Source: Fischerella sp. CENA71
Lineage (GTDB): Bacteria > Cyanobacteriota > Cyanobacteriia > Cyanobacteriales > Nostocaceae
Length of the DNA stretch: 63,269 nucleotides
Assembly (NCBI GenBank): GCA_024239075.1
Contig: JANBVI010000045.1
Location: forward strand, 1 to 63,269
Direction: 5' to 3'
Part shown: in pieces, positions 19,035-28,213 of the stretch
Layout: every line of letters starts with the position of its first letter
Numbering within the stretch: position 1 is the first letter of the stretch
The notes under the pieces: model-generated
Told to the model about the DNA's origin: nothing
What the model saw: only the letters and a program-made list of their open reading frames with translations
Databases searched by the model: none
Program-made: the position numbers and the translations under genes

Positions 19035-19131
19035 AATAAAATGTGCCGCCCTATCAAATATATTTTGGGTTCACCCAAGGACTGGTGAGCGTTCCGCCCC
19101 CAGGCGGAACGCGAGGGCGGCACATTTTATT
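19035..19131. repeat. 97-bp element with 18-bp perfect terminal inverted repeat and two internal hairpins
   Basis: Bases 19035-19052 are perfectly complementary to 19114-19131 (18 bp). Enclosed are a 5-bp hairpin at 19065-19078 (TTGGG, loop TTCA, CCCAA) and a GC-rich 10-bp hairpin at 19089-19112 with a 4-base loop. Folded, this is a three-way junction. It could be a MITE or a structured RNA. It lies about 200 bases before the intact P-type ATPase; the rest of the 18259-19333 spacer is AT-rich with no gene seen. Confidence 0.7.
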
Positions 19132-19333
19132 AATTGGAAAGGCCTAATAGTTCAAAGCTTGGCAAAAAAATCCTACCAATCTTTGATGTATGCATGATTA
19201 TTCAGGAGATTAATTAAAAGCTTCTGGAATACACACTTAGAGTTATCAGTGTGTAAAGACTTGCAAAAATGTACAGCAAGTTATTGCCTTAAAACTTTGT
19301 ACCTTGGACAACAATTCAATTTAGGAGTGCCTT

Positions 19334-22063
19334 ATGACGATTACAGCAGTTGCAGATAAATTGGTTATATCAGTAGAGGCTCACTCCAGTCAGGCAGAAA
19401 ATATCCATTATCAGGTTGTGCATTGGATACCAGGACGTTTTCGCATCCGAATTCCTCGACTGCATGAAGATGAAGAGTACAACAACAAACTTAAGTATGT
19501 TCTTGACACAATCGAATTTGTGACGGAAGTCGAAATCAACGCTCAAGCTAGTTGCTTAGTAGTTAATTATAAGCATCAACCAACTGCAACTGCCATTGCC
19601 ATAGTTCAAGAAAAGCTATTCACTGCCATTCAGCGAGCATCTGAGGTTGAAGTTCCCCTTGGATGGACAGGAGAAAAAGAAGAGAAAAAAGCTAATAATG
19701 AGATTGACTTTGTCGAACGATTAGGATTTCCGATTGCTGGTTTAGTGTTAAGTGTTGGAGCGCTAGCAGGCTTGCCAATTCCAGGTTTTGTAATTGCAGG
19801 TGTTGTATTTGTCGGCGCGATGCCAGTCTTTAAACGAGCATGGGAAGCAATTCAGCAGGATCGACAACTAACTATTGATTTTCTTGATGGTTTGGCAATC
19901 TCTTTACATACCTTGCAAGGACACTACTTTGCACCTTCCTTTATGTTGGGTTTAGTGGAAAGTGGTGAAGCCGTTCGGGATATGACTGCTCGCGGTAGTG
20001 AGCGGGCAAATCTCGATTTGATGTCTTGTCTGAGCAAAACCACCATCGTCATTCGCGATGGTCAGGAAATAGAAATTGACACGAAAGATGTAGTACCGGG
20101 CGATCATGTCCTAGTCTACCCTGGTGATCAGGTTCCTGTTGACGGCATTATCTTAACGGGTACTGGCATTCTTGACCAGTGCAAGCTGACTGGAGAATCA
20201 GTACCTGTGACTCGGCGAGAAGGCGATGAGGTGTTTGCTTCAACGTTGTTAGTAGATGGTAGCTTAACAATACTGGCAGAGCGAACTGGCAATAACACCC
20301 GTGCTGGTGTGATCGTCAACTTGATGCAGGCGGCTCCGGTGCATGATACTCGCGTAGAAAACTATGCAGCGACGGTGGCAAATCAGTTTGTACTACCTAC
20401 CCTGTTGATTGCTGGTGGTGTTGGGCTTGCTTCGGGCAACATGAATCGAGCAGTTGCGCTGTTGACACTAGACTTTGGTACAGGTATTCGGGTTTCCGTT
20501 CCCACAACAATTCTTTCTGTACTCACCTACGCAGCTCGTAATGGTGTCCTGATCCGCAGTGGTCGTGCGATTGAAATCTTAGCAACCATCGATACCGTTG
20601 TCTTTGACAAGACAGGAACATTGACCATCGGACACGCAGGTGTCAATGACATTGATATTATGGATGGTCGCTTCACAAAGGATGAGGTATTATGTCTAGC
20701 TGCTACGGCTGAACAAGGATTGACCCACCCAATTGCGGAAGCGATCGTTCACAACGCCAGAGATAAGGGACTAGTTCTCAAGGAATGTGAAGAGTGGGAG
20801 TACAAAGTCGGTCTGGGTGCAGCAGCAAAAATCGATGGAATGCAGATTATTGTGGGTAGCCCCCGATTCATGACTCAGGAAAACGTCGATCTAGATGAAT
20901 ACGATCGCCGCTACCCAGATGCCAAGTCTGGAGGACAATCTCTGGTTTATGTGGCAGGTGATGGCAAACTTATAGGTGTGATTCGCTATAGTGATCCACC
21001 ACGCGAAGAAAGTAAGGCAGTGATCAAGGAACTCAAAGAAATGGGCATCAATGCTTATATGTTAAGCGGTGATGTCACACGAGTAGCCAGAGCGATCGCA
21101 GGTAACTTGGGTATGAATCCCGATAATATCTATGCAGAAGCCTTCCCAGAGCGGAAAGTCGAAGTTGTCAAAGGATTACACGATAGTGGTAAAACTGTTG
21201 CCTTCTGCGGAGACGGTATCAACGACTCAGCAGCTTTAGCATATGCCGATGTTTCTATCTCCTTTGCGGGTGCAACAGACATCGCCAGAGAAACCGCTGA
21301 TGTGGTGTTGATGGAAGACGATCTACGCGGCTTAATCATGGCAATTAAATGTGCGCGCCAAGCAATGGATATTATCTGGCAGAATACAGCGATCGTGGCA
21401 ATTCCTAACCTCGGCGCTTTACTTTCAGGTATTTTCTTTGCTCTTGACCCCATTTTGGCAGTCGTGATCAACAATGGTACTGCTATTTTGGCAGAACTAA
21501 ACGGTCTGCGTCCGCTGATGGGACCAGGTGATGTAACTCCACTAGGACATACACTCACTGCTGCCGAAATAGCCGAAGAAGAGAATCGGCTTCACCAGCA
21601 TCAACCCACATCTACATCTAACGAAGTTCTACTAACCTATGAGGTAGAAGTTGAGGAAGTAATTGTTTCTTCTGAGTTGCAATCTGAGGTGAAAGACAAG
21701 CTAGCTGAGACCAACGGACATAGCAACCATGAAAATGGCAATGGTAATGGTCATAAAGAACATCCTGCCATCACTCCAAATGGAGGAAATACTTCCCAAT
21801 TTAAGACCCAACCAACCACACTTAAAGTTGCAAAACCTTCTGACAATAAAACAGTACAACTAAAGCAAAGTGAATTAGCAAAACGCTTAGGATTATCTCC
21901 ACAAGCACTAACACGTCACCGTTCCAGACCAGGTTTCATTGAGTGGAGTAAAATCCAAGATCCAGAAGGTGTTGCTTGGGTATACGAACCAACAACTAAG
22001 TGTTTCCATGTAGTTGATTCTGTAATCTATGGAACACAATCACCTGCGGAGAGTTTAGTTTAG
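19334..22063 (+). CDS. P1-type cation ATPase, intact, with C-terminal HTH-like tail
   Basis: A 909-residue pump and the only one of the three related copies with all catalytic motifs: [11 protein letters not shown] at D425, the HP motif (THPIAEAI) and GDGIND with its Asp at 627. The N-terminal HMA-like domain (residues ~25-105, VVHWIPGRFRIRIP) lacks CxxC. The transmembrane motif reads IRVSVPTTILSV and not CPC, so its ion is unpredictable. After the last helix comes a ~100-residue low-complexity linker rich in Asn, Gly and His. The tail (residues ~840-900) holds an HTH-like KQSELAKRLGLSPQAL and an aromatic segment, as in the degenerate copy at 3926. RBS AGGAG precedes the ATG. A membrane pump with a DNA-binding-like tail is unusual. 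Confidence 0.9.
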   Translation: MTITAVADKLVISVEAHSSQAENIHYQVVHWIPGRFRIRIPRLHEDEEYNNKLKYVLDTIEFVTEVEINAQASCLVVNYKHQPTATAIAIVQEKLFTAIQRASEVEVPLGWTGEKEEKKANNEIDFVERLGFPIAGLVLSVGALAGLPIPGFVIAGVVFVGAMPVFKRAWEAIQQDRQLTIDFLDGLAISLHTLQGHYFAPSFMLGLVESGEAVRDMTARGSERANLDLMSCLSKTTIVIRDGQEIEIDTKDVVPGDHVLVYPGDQVPVDGIILTGTGILDQCKLTGESVPVTRREGDEVFASTLLVDGSLTILAERTGNNTRAGVIVNLMQAAPVHDTRVENYAATVANQFVLPTLLIAGGVGLASGNMNRAVALLTLDFGTGIRVSVPTTILSVLTYAARNGVLIRSGRAIEILATIDTVVFDKTGTLTIGHAGVNDIDIMDGRFTKDEVLCLAATAEQGLTHPIAEAIVHNARDKGLVLKECEEWEYKVGLGAAAKIDGMQIIVGSPRFMTQENVDLDEYDRRYPDAKSGGQSLVYVAGDGKLIGVIRYSDPPREESKAVIKELKEMGINAYMLSGDVTRVARAIAGNLGMNPDNIYAEAFPERKVEVVKGLHDSGKTVAFCGDGINDSAALAYADVSISFAGATDIARETADVVLMEDDLRGLIMAIKCARQAMDIIWQNTAIVAIPNLGALLSGIFFALDPILAVVINNGTAILAELNGLRPLMGPGDVTPLGHTLTAAEIAEEENRLHQHQPTSTSNEVLLTYEVEVEEVIVSSELQSEVKDKLAETNGHSNHENGNGNGHKEHPAITPNGGNTSQFKTQPTTLKVAKPSDNKTVQLKQSELAKRLGLSPQALTRHRSRPGFIEWSKIQDPEGVAWVYEPTTKCFHVVDSVIYGTQSPAESLV

Positions 22064-22369
22064 CTAAATGTGGAGTATGGGATATCCAGAGGATGTCCCT
22101 TTCTCCTGCGAAACAATTTTGGATTTTAAAATTTAAATTGAACCCACTTATGGAAATTCAAAATGAACTTTCATTCTGAAACCAAGAAGCTTGAACAAGC
22201 TAAATTAGAATTCTACAGTTCTATATTCAAAATGAACTCATATATAACAGATAATGAGTTCAAAAAAATCAACTTACAATCCTGCAATTTCAAACTCGTC
22301 ATGAAGTTATACCTAGAAAACAACGGACTGAATAAAACATTTGTAATTTGAATTACAACAATAATTTGT
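22064..22369. other. Spacer with a doubtful 62-codon ORF
   Basis: Contains an ATG-initiated ORF (22163-22351) rich in Asn, Lys and Phe, without a ribosome binding site or recognisable domain. I regard it as probably chance. Confidence 0.3.
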
Positions 22370-22807
22370 ATGTTCCAAAGAATTTTAGTAGCATTAGATA
22401 ATTCAGAAAAAAGTCAATCTGTTTTCGAGGAAGCACTATCTATTGCTAAACTAAACCATGCACGCTTAATGCTACTACATGTTTTGTCGGATTTAGATAT
22501 TGGCTATCCAAATGTCAAAAATCTAGACGAACATTTAGATAAATGGGAAGAGTACAGTAAAAAGGGACTAGAACTATTACAAATGCGTCAGAATGTTGCC
22601 ACTTACACAGGTGTCAATACTGGCTTCACTCAAATTCCTGGATCTGCTCCCTCCACTATCTGCAAGCTTGCTAAGTGTTGGAAGGCTGACCTAATTGTAG
22701 TTGGACATCAAAAAATATCTCCCTTGCAAAAACTAGCTCGGGGAAGTGTTAGCAACTACGTTATGCACTACGCACCATGTTCAGTATTAACCATACAATC
22801 AACATAG
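22370..22807 (+). CDS. Universal stress protein, UspA family, copy 1
   Basis: A 145-residue single Usp domain: FQRILVALDNSEKSQSVFEE at the N terminus, a central helix and VVGHQK at ~105. The ATP-binding glycine loop is altered: the usual G-x2-G-x9-G-S/T reads GHQKISPLQKLARGSVSNYV, so the first two glycines are not both present. Soluble cytoplasmic stress regulator type. It forms a tandem pair with 22957 and lies between the P-type ATPase and the CAX pair. ATP-free versus ATP-bound state is uncertain. Confidence 0.85.
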   Translation: MFQRILVALDNSEKSQSVFEEALSIAKLNHARLMLLHVLSDLDIGYPNVKNLDEHLDKWEEYSKKGLELLQMRQNVATYTGVNTGFTQIPGSAPSTICKLAKCWKADLIVVGHQKISPLQKLARGSVSNYVMHYAPCSVLTIQST

Positions 22808-22867
22808 CGATCAGCAGTGCTAAGTAGGACAGCACAAATAAAGCTAACTAGTTAGGTCGTCATTGGT

Positions 22868-22893
22868 CATTGGTGTTTATTCTCTCCCTTGTC
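22868..22893. repeat. 26-bp dispersed repeat, copy A
   Basis: Identical over 26 bases to 54747-54772. Each copy lies in a C/T-rich spacer directly upstream of a rightward gene (the second Usp here, DAHP synthase there). Both belong to the Nostocales C/T-rich spacer repeats. Confidence 0.7.
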
Positions 22894-22956
22894 CCCCTTA
22901 TCCCCTTTGTCCCCGTTTTCTGTTCCCTTTTACATTTCATAACCTGGGAGATTAAT

Positions 22957-23457
22957 ATGCTACACAGAATATTGGTTCCAATTGCTAATTCTGACAGCGT
23001 TGGCAAGTTCGTTTATCAAGAAGCACTCGACCTAGCAAAAGCGACTGGAGCAAGCCTGAGACTACTACATGTTCTATCTTTAGATGACAAAGACACTCCT
23101 GGTATATTGGCATTAATGAATACTCCAGAAAGTAAGAAACGTTGGGAAGAGTTTGAAAAGCCAGGTTTGGATCTACTCAAATCTTTTGCAAATCAAGCAA
23201 TTGCAGCAGGCGTATCAACTGAATATTCTCAAATTTTAGGTAGTCCTAGCCGCATTATCTGTGAAATAGCTAAAACTTGGGAAGCCAATTTAATAATCAT
23301 GGGACGTCGGGGCATTTCAGGACTTAGTGAATTAATTTTGGGTAGTGTCAGCAACTATGTCACTCATCATGCACCTTGCTCAGTATTGGTAGTGCAATCT
23401 TCAACTTCAGCTACATCTGAAAATCTCAAAGAAAATCAATTAGCAAATACTATCTAA
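22957..23457 (+). CDS. Universal stress protein, UspA family, copy 2
   Basis: A 166-residue Usp domain. I chose the ATG at 22957 because it follows GGGAG by 6 bases and begins directly with LHRILVPIANSD; the longer frame from 22870 only translates a C/T-rich repeat. It carries the ATP-binding signature GRRGISGLSELILGSVSNYV with all the expected glycines, unlike copy 1. The pair may therefore combine a nucleotide-binding and a non-binding partner. Role: general stress response, probably tied to the ion-transport genes around it, which is inference from location. Confidence 0.88.
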   Translation: MLHRILVPIANSDSVGKFVYQEALDLAKATGASLRLLHVLSLDDKDTPGILALMNTPESKKRWEEFEKPGLDLLKSFANQAIAAGVSTEYSQILGSPSRIICEIAKTWEANLIIMGRRGISGLSELILGSVSNYVTHHAPCSVLVVQSSTSATSENLKENQLANTI

Positions 23458-23692
23458 TGCAAAATAGGAGTTTAGATTTTGAATTGTTTATTTGTACAAT
23501 TGTATTGTTTTAACTTCACTAAACAATACCATGTATTCTAGTTTGTGATTCTTTTTAATAAACGCTGCTTCTACACCTAATAATTTCAAATTATATACCA
23601 ATTCTGTATGAAGATGCGTCTAATTATATAAGGAACAGTCAATAAGATTTAGCGCAGTCTCATCAAGAAATGGTAGTTCAATTATTTTGCTC

Positions 23693-23738
23693 AAGATTAT
23701 GTTTAACACTAAATTTATATAGTGTTAAACATAATCTT
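23693..23738. repeat. Long perfect AT-rich palindrome
   Basis: 19-bp arms (AAGATTATGTTTAACACTA and its exact complement) around an 8-base loop. It lies 236 bases after the Usp stop and 218 before the CAX start. No T-run follows, so a terminator is not obvious. The remainder of this spacer is AT-rich. Confidence 0.65.
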
Positions 23739-23955
23739 AATATGCTGCTCCTGTTAGGAAATTTTTGGTATTAGGAAAAAGTAAATACATTTTTTCTAGT
23801 AAATTAGCAAAAATTTGCTGATTTATAGTGGTTTGAGAACCAATCAAAACAGTACTGAAACATTAGTACTGAGTAGAAAATAGGTGGTTTTGCTTACCAG
23901 ATCAAAGTTGTCACGTTCTTCATTTTCTCCAGTCAAACACTTTAGAGTGATAACG

Positions 23956-25116
23956 ATGTCAGTCACAAAATCTAACAAAGAAACATTAAGCTCAACTAAT
24001 CGCTTCATGTCCCGTAAAGATGCACTGCTTTTACGGATGCTAATTTTTGTACCCATCTGCCTGATTTTGAATAGACTTGACGTTGATCCGTTGATTGTCT
24101 TTATCATGGCGGGTTTGGCAATTATCCCCTTAGCAGCTTGGATCGCCAACTTTACAGAAGCGATCGCTACTCGTATTGGTCCTACTCTTGGCGGTTTGCT
24201 GAACGCAACCTTTGGCAATGCGACTGAAATGATTGTCTCTGTTGTTGCCCTCCAAGCTGGAATGATAGAAGTAGTCAAAGCTAGTTTAATGGGTTCAATG
24301 ATGGCAAACCTATTATTAGGTCTAGGTTTTGCTCTCTTCTTAGGGGGATTGCATGTCCCGAAGCAACCTTTTCAACTGAATGCAGAAAATCTTGGTACTG
24401 TTGCTCGCGTTAATGCGTCTTTACTTAATTTGGTGGTTGTTTTCTTATTAGCACCAACTGCTATTGAGTTGACTTCTATTTCTTTACACCTAGAAACAAC
24501 CAATGATTTTTCCTATATTGCATCAGCACTCATGCTTGTTTGTTATATCTTGATGCTGTTGTTCTCAATGAAAACCCATAGCTATCTTTACGGATTAGAT
24601 GAAGATGCTGAACCTGAAAGTTACGGCAGTGAAGCGAGAGGATTGTATAAATTAAAACTGCATATAGGACTACTTTTGGGAACAACAATAGTTCTGTTAT
24701 TTGTTTCTGAAGTACTTGTAAGTAGTTTAGAAGAAGCGATCACCACCACAGGTTTGACAGAGCTTTTTACTGGAGTCATTCTGATTCCTATGTTTGGAGC
24801 AGCAGTCGAAATTATAACCTGTGGCATTTGCGGCACCAAAAATAAGGTCGAGTTAGCGTCCTCAGTTGCGATCGGCTCTAGCCTACAGATTGCAATGTTT
24901 GTGACTCCGATTTTAGTTTTTACTGGTCTGATTATGGGTAAACCAATGAACTTGGATTTTGACAACTTTACAGTCTTGGGGTTGGGTATCGCAGTTTTAA
25001 TGACAAATTCTGTCAAAACCGACAGACGTGCTAACTGGCTAGAGGGAATATTACTATTGATAACTTATGCTATGTTAGCTACTGCTTTCTTCCTGCATCC
25101 TTCTTTAGCAGGCTAG
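23956..25116 (+). CDS. Ca2+(cation)/H+ antiporter, CAX family, copy 2
   Basis: A 386-residue exchanger, close in sequence and motif order to the 1917 gene. The ATG at 23956 is preferred; the reading frame extends 24 codons further to a GTG, but that extension is polar and not family-like. c-1 is GGLLNATFGNATEMI, and c-2 is GAAVEIITC followed by SSLQIAMFVTP. Both key glutamates are present. It is likely an active inner-membrane exporter of Ca2+ or a related cation, here beside a degenerate relative at 25481. Confidence 0.9.
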   Translation: MSVTKSNKETLSSTNRFMSRKDALLLRMLIFVPICLILNRLDVDPLIVFIMAGLAIIPLAAWIANFTEAIATRIGPTLGGLLNATFGNATEMIVSVVALQAGMIEVVKASLMGSMMANLLLGLGFALFLGGLHVPKQPFQLNAENLGTVARVNASLLNLVVVFLLAPTAIELTSISLHLETTNDFSYIASALMLVCYILMLLFSMKTHSYLYGLDEDAEPESYGSEARGLYKLKLHIGLLLGTTIVLLFVSEVLVSSLEEAITTTGLTELFTGVILIPMFGAAVEIITCGICGTKNKVELASSVAIGSSLQIAMFVTPILVFTGLIMGKPMNLDFDNFTVLGLGIAVLMTNSVKTDRRANWLEGILLLITYAMLATAFFLHPSLAG

Positions 25117-25480
25117 TGGTTTGGCAGTCAAAATTGATAGATGAAGACTAACGCAGGGATGGGGAGATGTGGGGACACGGTAAATATTTCCCCGTCATTG
25201 TATCTGGTGTTCTCTATGTTGCTCCCCCCTAGGCAAAATCAGGGTTAATTGCAAATATTACCCTAATTTTAGGCGTGCAGAAATTTTCTAGTCAGACGGT
25301 CTTGTGATAAATCATACAAGGAGGAAATGAAAACTGTCCCTCCTGCCACGGCGCTCATTGTTCGCCCACAGGTGACAAACCCACCCCTCCTCTTCCTTAT
25401 TTTCAAGATAGACATCATAAATATGGTTTTTACTTGTTCTGAAATTGTAAAAATGACGACCTACAGTAGGAAGTAACAAG
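25117..25480. other. Spacer with a possible 49-codon leader ORF
   Basis: Between two CAX genes. AAGGAGGAA lies immediately before an ATG at 25327 that opens 49 codons, ending 4 bases before the next CAX start. SD-to-ATG spacing is only 2 bases and the product is not recognisable, so it may be a chance frame or a coupled leader. No other gene seen. Confidence 0.3.
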
Positions 25481-26644
25481 ATGTTGAAAAAATCAGATGA
25501 AGCACCGCAAAAAGTAAAGTTAAAAGCTGTATTTACCAGAGCAGCTATTTATCAGCCGAGTATTCACTGGCTAGCTATTTTTCTGCCCATCAGTTTTGCC
25601 GTAGCATTCATACCACTAATTAGAAACGAAATCGGGCTATTTTTTACCTCCTGCCTGGGAATGATCGTAGTTGCTTATTGGATTGGAGAAGCAACAGATC
25701 AATTGGCTGAGAGAGTCGGCGTGATTTGGGGCGGGATGCTGAATGCTGCCTTTAGTAACTTGCCAGAACTGATTTTTGGTTTAATTGCCGTAACTAAAGG
25801 TTTGGGATCGCTAGCAAAAGCCGCTTGGACAGGGGCGATTATCAGTAATATGTTGGTTGTTGTCGGCGCAGCGATTGTTGTTGGCGGCTATCGCTATGGC
25901 ACAGTCACATTTCCTCTAGAACGGGCTAAAGATGCCGCAGCAGGGTTGATGATTGCGGCGGCTGCCATCCTCATGCCGTCCATTTATGCTCATGCGGTTG
26001 ATTTTTCAAGCGAGAAAATCAGCGCTGATGATGTCATCAGTAACGTTTCGCTTTGGTTATGCGTATTCTTACTCATGGCATATGGAGGCAGTTTAGTTTA
26101 TACCTTAGCTAAATCTAGGGCATTCGGTGTATTTGAGAGGAATCCATCAGAACAAACTCCAGCTTTAGAAGCTAAACTACCTTGGAGTATCGGCTTTTCT
26201 GTGGGAGTGCTGGCTGTTTCCAGTTTTTTGATCGCCATGCTGTCTGACTTTGTTGCCGACTGCGTTGATTCAATCACGGCTGGGTTGGGATGGACCGAAA
26301 TTTTTGTAGGTGCAATCATCATTGGAATTATTGGCAACGTAGGCGCGTTAATGAGTGCAGTACTCGTCGCCGTCAGAAACAAAATGGATCTCAGCTTTGA
26401 GATTGGGATGAATGCTGCCTCTCAAATTGCATTGCTAGTGATTCCGATGCTAATAATCAGCTCCAATGTAGTGGGTAAGCCAGTTGATTTCCTATTCAGC
26501 CCGCCTCAAATTGCTGCTTTACTTGGCAGTGTAATTATTGTAGCTCAGATTTCCCAAGATGGGCGCTGTAACTGGTTGAATGGGCTGCAAATGCTGATCT
26601 TTTTTGGAGTAATTGGTGTCTTATTTTACTTTGATCCAACTTAA
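25481..26644 (+). CDS. Diverged CAX-family protein lacking the second motif glutamate
   Basis: A 387-residue membrane protein of the CAX type with about eleven hydrophobic segments. c-1 reads GGMLNAAFSNLPELI, keeping the Glu but with GNAT changed to SNLP. In c-2, aligned on the shared R/KNKMD, the expected G-x-x-x-E is GNVGA, so the second glutamate is Ala. In CAX proteins these acidic residues line the cation site, so transport may be lost or altered. The remaining helices and ASQIALLVIP are well conserved. It follows an apparently intact CAX on the same strand, which suggests a partner or regulatory subunit; this is inference. Confidence 0.82.
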   Translation: MLKKSDEAPQKVKLKAVFTRAAIYQPSIHWLAIFLPISFAVAFIPLIRNEIGLFFTSCLGMIVVAYWIGEATDQLAERVGVIWGGMLNAAFSNLPELIFGLIAVTKGLGSLAKAAWTGAIISNMLVVVGAAIVVGGYRYGTVTFPLERAKDAAAGLMIAAAAILMPSIYAHAVDFSSEKISADDVISNVSLWLCVFLLMAYGGSLVYTLAKSRAFGVFERNPSEQTPALEAKLPWSIGFSVGVLAVSSFLIAMLSDFVADCVDSITAGLGWTEIFVGAIIIGIIGNVGALMSAVLVAVRNKMDLSFEIGMNAASQIALLVIPMLIISSNVVGKPVDFLFSPPQIAALLGSVIIVAQISQDGRCNWLNGLQMLIFFGVIGVLFYFDPT

Positions 26645-26693
26645 TTTGTAATTAATAATAGGTAATGGTTAGGCTTTTAGGCTGGAGAGTCAA

Positions 26694-26718
26694 AGAGACG
26701 TAGCATTGCTACGTCTCT
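26694..26718. repeat. Short palindromic repeat
   Basis: 12-bp arms AGAGACGTAGCA and complement around one base. A related AGAGACG-type palindrome lies inside the 42948-43051 element. A common cyanobacterial dispersed word. Confidence 0.6.
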
Positions 26719-26930
26719 ACATCTATTGGGATGACCAAAAATCTTCATTCAATGAGGGGTGATCAGCTAATGAGCATTTAATTTGCATCAAACCAGGACT
26801 GTACTGCTTTGCCCCGTAGGATAGCCCTTACTACAAGCGAATCAGTCTGAAAAAATGAATGACGATTAGATTACCCCTGAACCGTCAGCTGCATTCTTCA
26901 AGAAGTCGGGGATCTCGTAGCCCATCAAAA

Positions 26931-27692
26931 TTAATGCGGTGAATTATTTGAGTCATTGCCATAATGACAGGCGATCAGATAATGCTGAGGTAGTTCTAAA
27001 GCTACTGTAGGAGCGCAGGTATTAGCAAATTGTCCTGGAATTGGTCCTGTTTCAGAATCATAGTCGCTCAGTTGACTCTGAGGATATACATAGCCATGAC
27101 TTACAGGGTCATATGCTAGTACTTCACCTGTCTCAATGTGATAAATCCAGCCATAAATCTTCAACTTCCCTTGATACAACCTAGAATGAACAATAGGATA
27201 AGTTTTGAGATTTTCAATTTGCGTTAGAACATTTTCAGCGATCGCAATCTCTAATAGTTCTTCAGACTGGAATGTTCTGTAGTTGTCTTTCACTAATCTT
27301 CTAGTTGCTTCTGCATGTTTGAGCCAGTCATAAACCAAGGGCATGTCTTGTCTGAGGCTATCCGGCGTTAGCAATCCTTTCATTGCTCCACAGTGGGTAT
27401 GACCACAAATCACAACCTGTTCAATATCCAATGCTTGAATTGCATATTCTATTGATGCTCCTTCACCACCATTAGCTGCTCCATAAGGTGGAACAATATT
27501 ACCTGCATTACGAATCACAAACAACTCACCTATTTCAGCCTGAGTAATCAAATTCGGGTCCATCCGAGAGTCAGAGCAAGTAATAAATAAAACTCTGGGT
27601 TTTTGAGCGTGAGAGAGTTGCTCAAATAACTCCAGATGGGTAGAGAAATAACTGGTTTTAAACTGTTGCAGACCTCTAATTAGTTTTCTCAT
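26931..27692 (-). CDS. Beta-carbonic anhydrase
   Basis: A 253-residue zinc enzyme that interconverts CO2 and bicarbonate. Visible active-site residues: zinc ligands C39, H98 and C101 (ITCSDSRMD; ICGHTHCGAMKG), and the Asp41-Arg43 dyad. The central fold (FVIRNAGNIVPPYG, GASIEYAIQAL) is typical of plant/CcaA-type beta-CAs. The C-terminal tail runs past the core, ending in a His/Asn-rich stretch. It is not beside carboxysome genes here. A stress island with proton-coupled exchangers suggests pH or bicarbonate balance, which is inference; identification as beta-CA is firm. Confidence 0.93.
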   Translation of the reverse strand: MRKLIRGLQQFKTSYFSTHLELFEQLSHAQKPRVLFITCSDSRMDPNLITQAEIGELFVIRNAGNIVPPYGAANGGEGASIEYAIQALDIEQVVICGHTHCGAMKGLLTPDSLRQDMPLVYDWLKHAEATRRLVKDNYRTFQSEELLEIAIAENVLTQIENLKTYPIVHSRLYQGKLKIYGWIYHIETGEVLAYDPVSHGYVYPQSQLSDYDSETGPIPGQFANTCAPTVALELPQHYLIACHYGNDSNNSPH

Positions 27693-27804
27693 AAGCTAAG
27701 TACTCTTTTGCGTAAAATCACGCAGAGGGATGCTGTAGAGATGTAGACGCGAAGGAAGGCAGAGTTTTTTGAGGAAATTCCCTATGATTTAGATTTACTT
27801 TCAT

Positions 27805-27909
27805 TTAAGGAATTCGGGATCTGCGTTTCCAAAGTCGCCAGAGAGAAAACCCCAGCAACCCTAGCATGAGAATCCAACTGATTATGGTAGAAAAATCTGA
27901 GTTATCCAC
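27805..27909 (-). CDS. Possible one-helix membrane peptide (34 aa)
   Basis: A GTG-initiated 34-codon frame: polar start, hydrophobic helix (IISWILMLGLLGFSLW), then a basic tail (RLWKRRSRIP). The topology matches the other tiny membrane proteins of this island. There is no visible ribosome binding site, so existence is uncertain. Confidence 0.25.
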   Translation of the reverse strand: MDNSDFSTIISWILMLGLLGFSLWRLWKRRSRIP

Positions 27910-27947
27910 TTAGATAATCTAATTCAGTTCAAGTAATAATTTCACAT

Positions 27948-28160
27948 TTAAGAAACAGCCAGGCTCCTCCTGATAAATGGTGCTAGCTCTGTGGCTAATG
28001 CAGTTACTGTTTCTGCAATCCATTCAGCAATCAAGCCTATTACTATTTCTGTAAAGAAGGTGGCGATCGCTTCAACAATTACCGACCTAACCCACTCCGC
28101 CAAGACATTAACAATAAATTCAGTGATGGCTTCCGTCACTAATGTGATTAACCAATTCAT
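27948..28160 (-). CDS. Small amphipathic repeat protein (70 aa)
   Basis: A 70-residue, almost entirely helical and hydrophobic/acidic protein with two similar halves (TEAITEFIVNVLAEWV and VEAIATFFTEIVIGLIAEWI), each ending A-E-W-V/I. It lacks Cys and polar loops. AGGTG precedes the ATG by 5 bases. It lies 53 bases after the Get3d-like gene on the same strand, so probably shares its transcript. Get3 proteins handle hydrophobic helical clients, and a strongly hydrophobic neighbour is suggestive; that link is inference. No family recognised. Confidence 0.6.
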   Translation of the reverse strand: MNWLITLVTEAITEFIVNVLAEWVRSVIVEAIATFFTEIVIGLIAEWIAETVTALATELAPFIRRSLAVS

Positions 28161-28213
28161 ACATTCACCTGTTATGGAATCAATTCAATCTCTCAAATCC
28201 AAAATTGTATGAC

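Noticed and set aside
22163-22351. 62-codon ORF after the P-type ATPase
   Set aside because: No ribosome binding site, unrecognisable AT-driven composition; kept only as part of a spacer description.
22870-22956. N-terminal extension of the second universal stress protein
   Set aside because: It translates a C/T-rich spacer repeat; a proper ribosome binding site precedes the internal ATG at 22957.
25327-25476. 49-codon ORF between two CAX genes
   Set aside because: The Shine-Dalgarno is only 2 bases from the ATG and the product has no recognisable feature.
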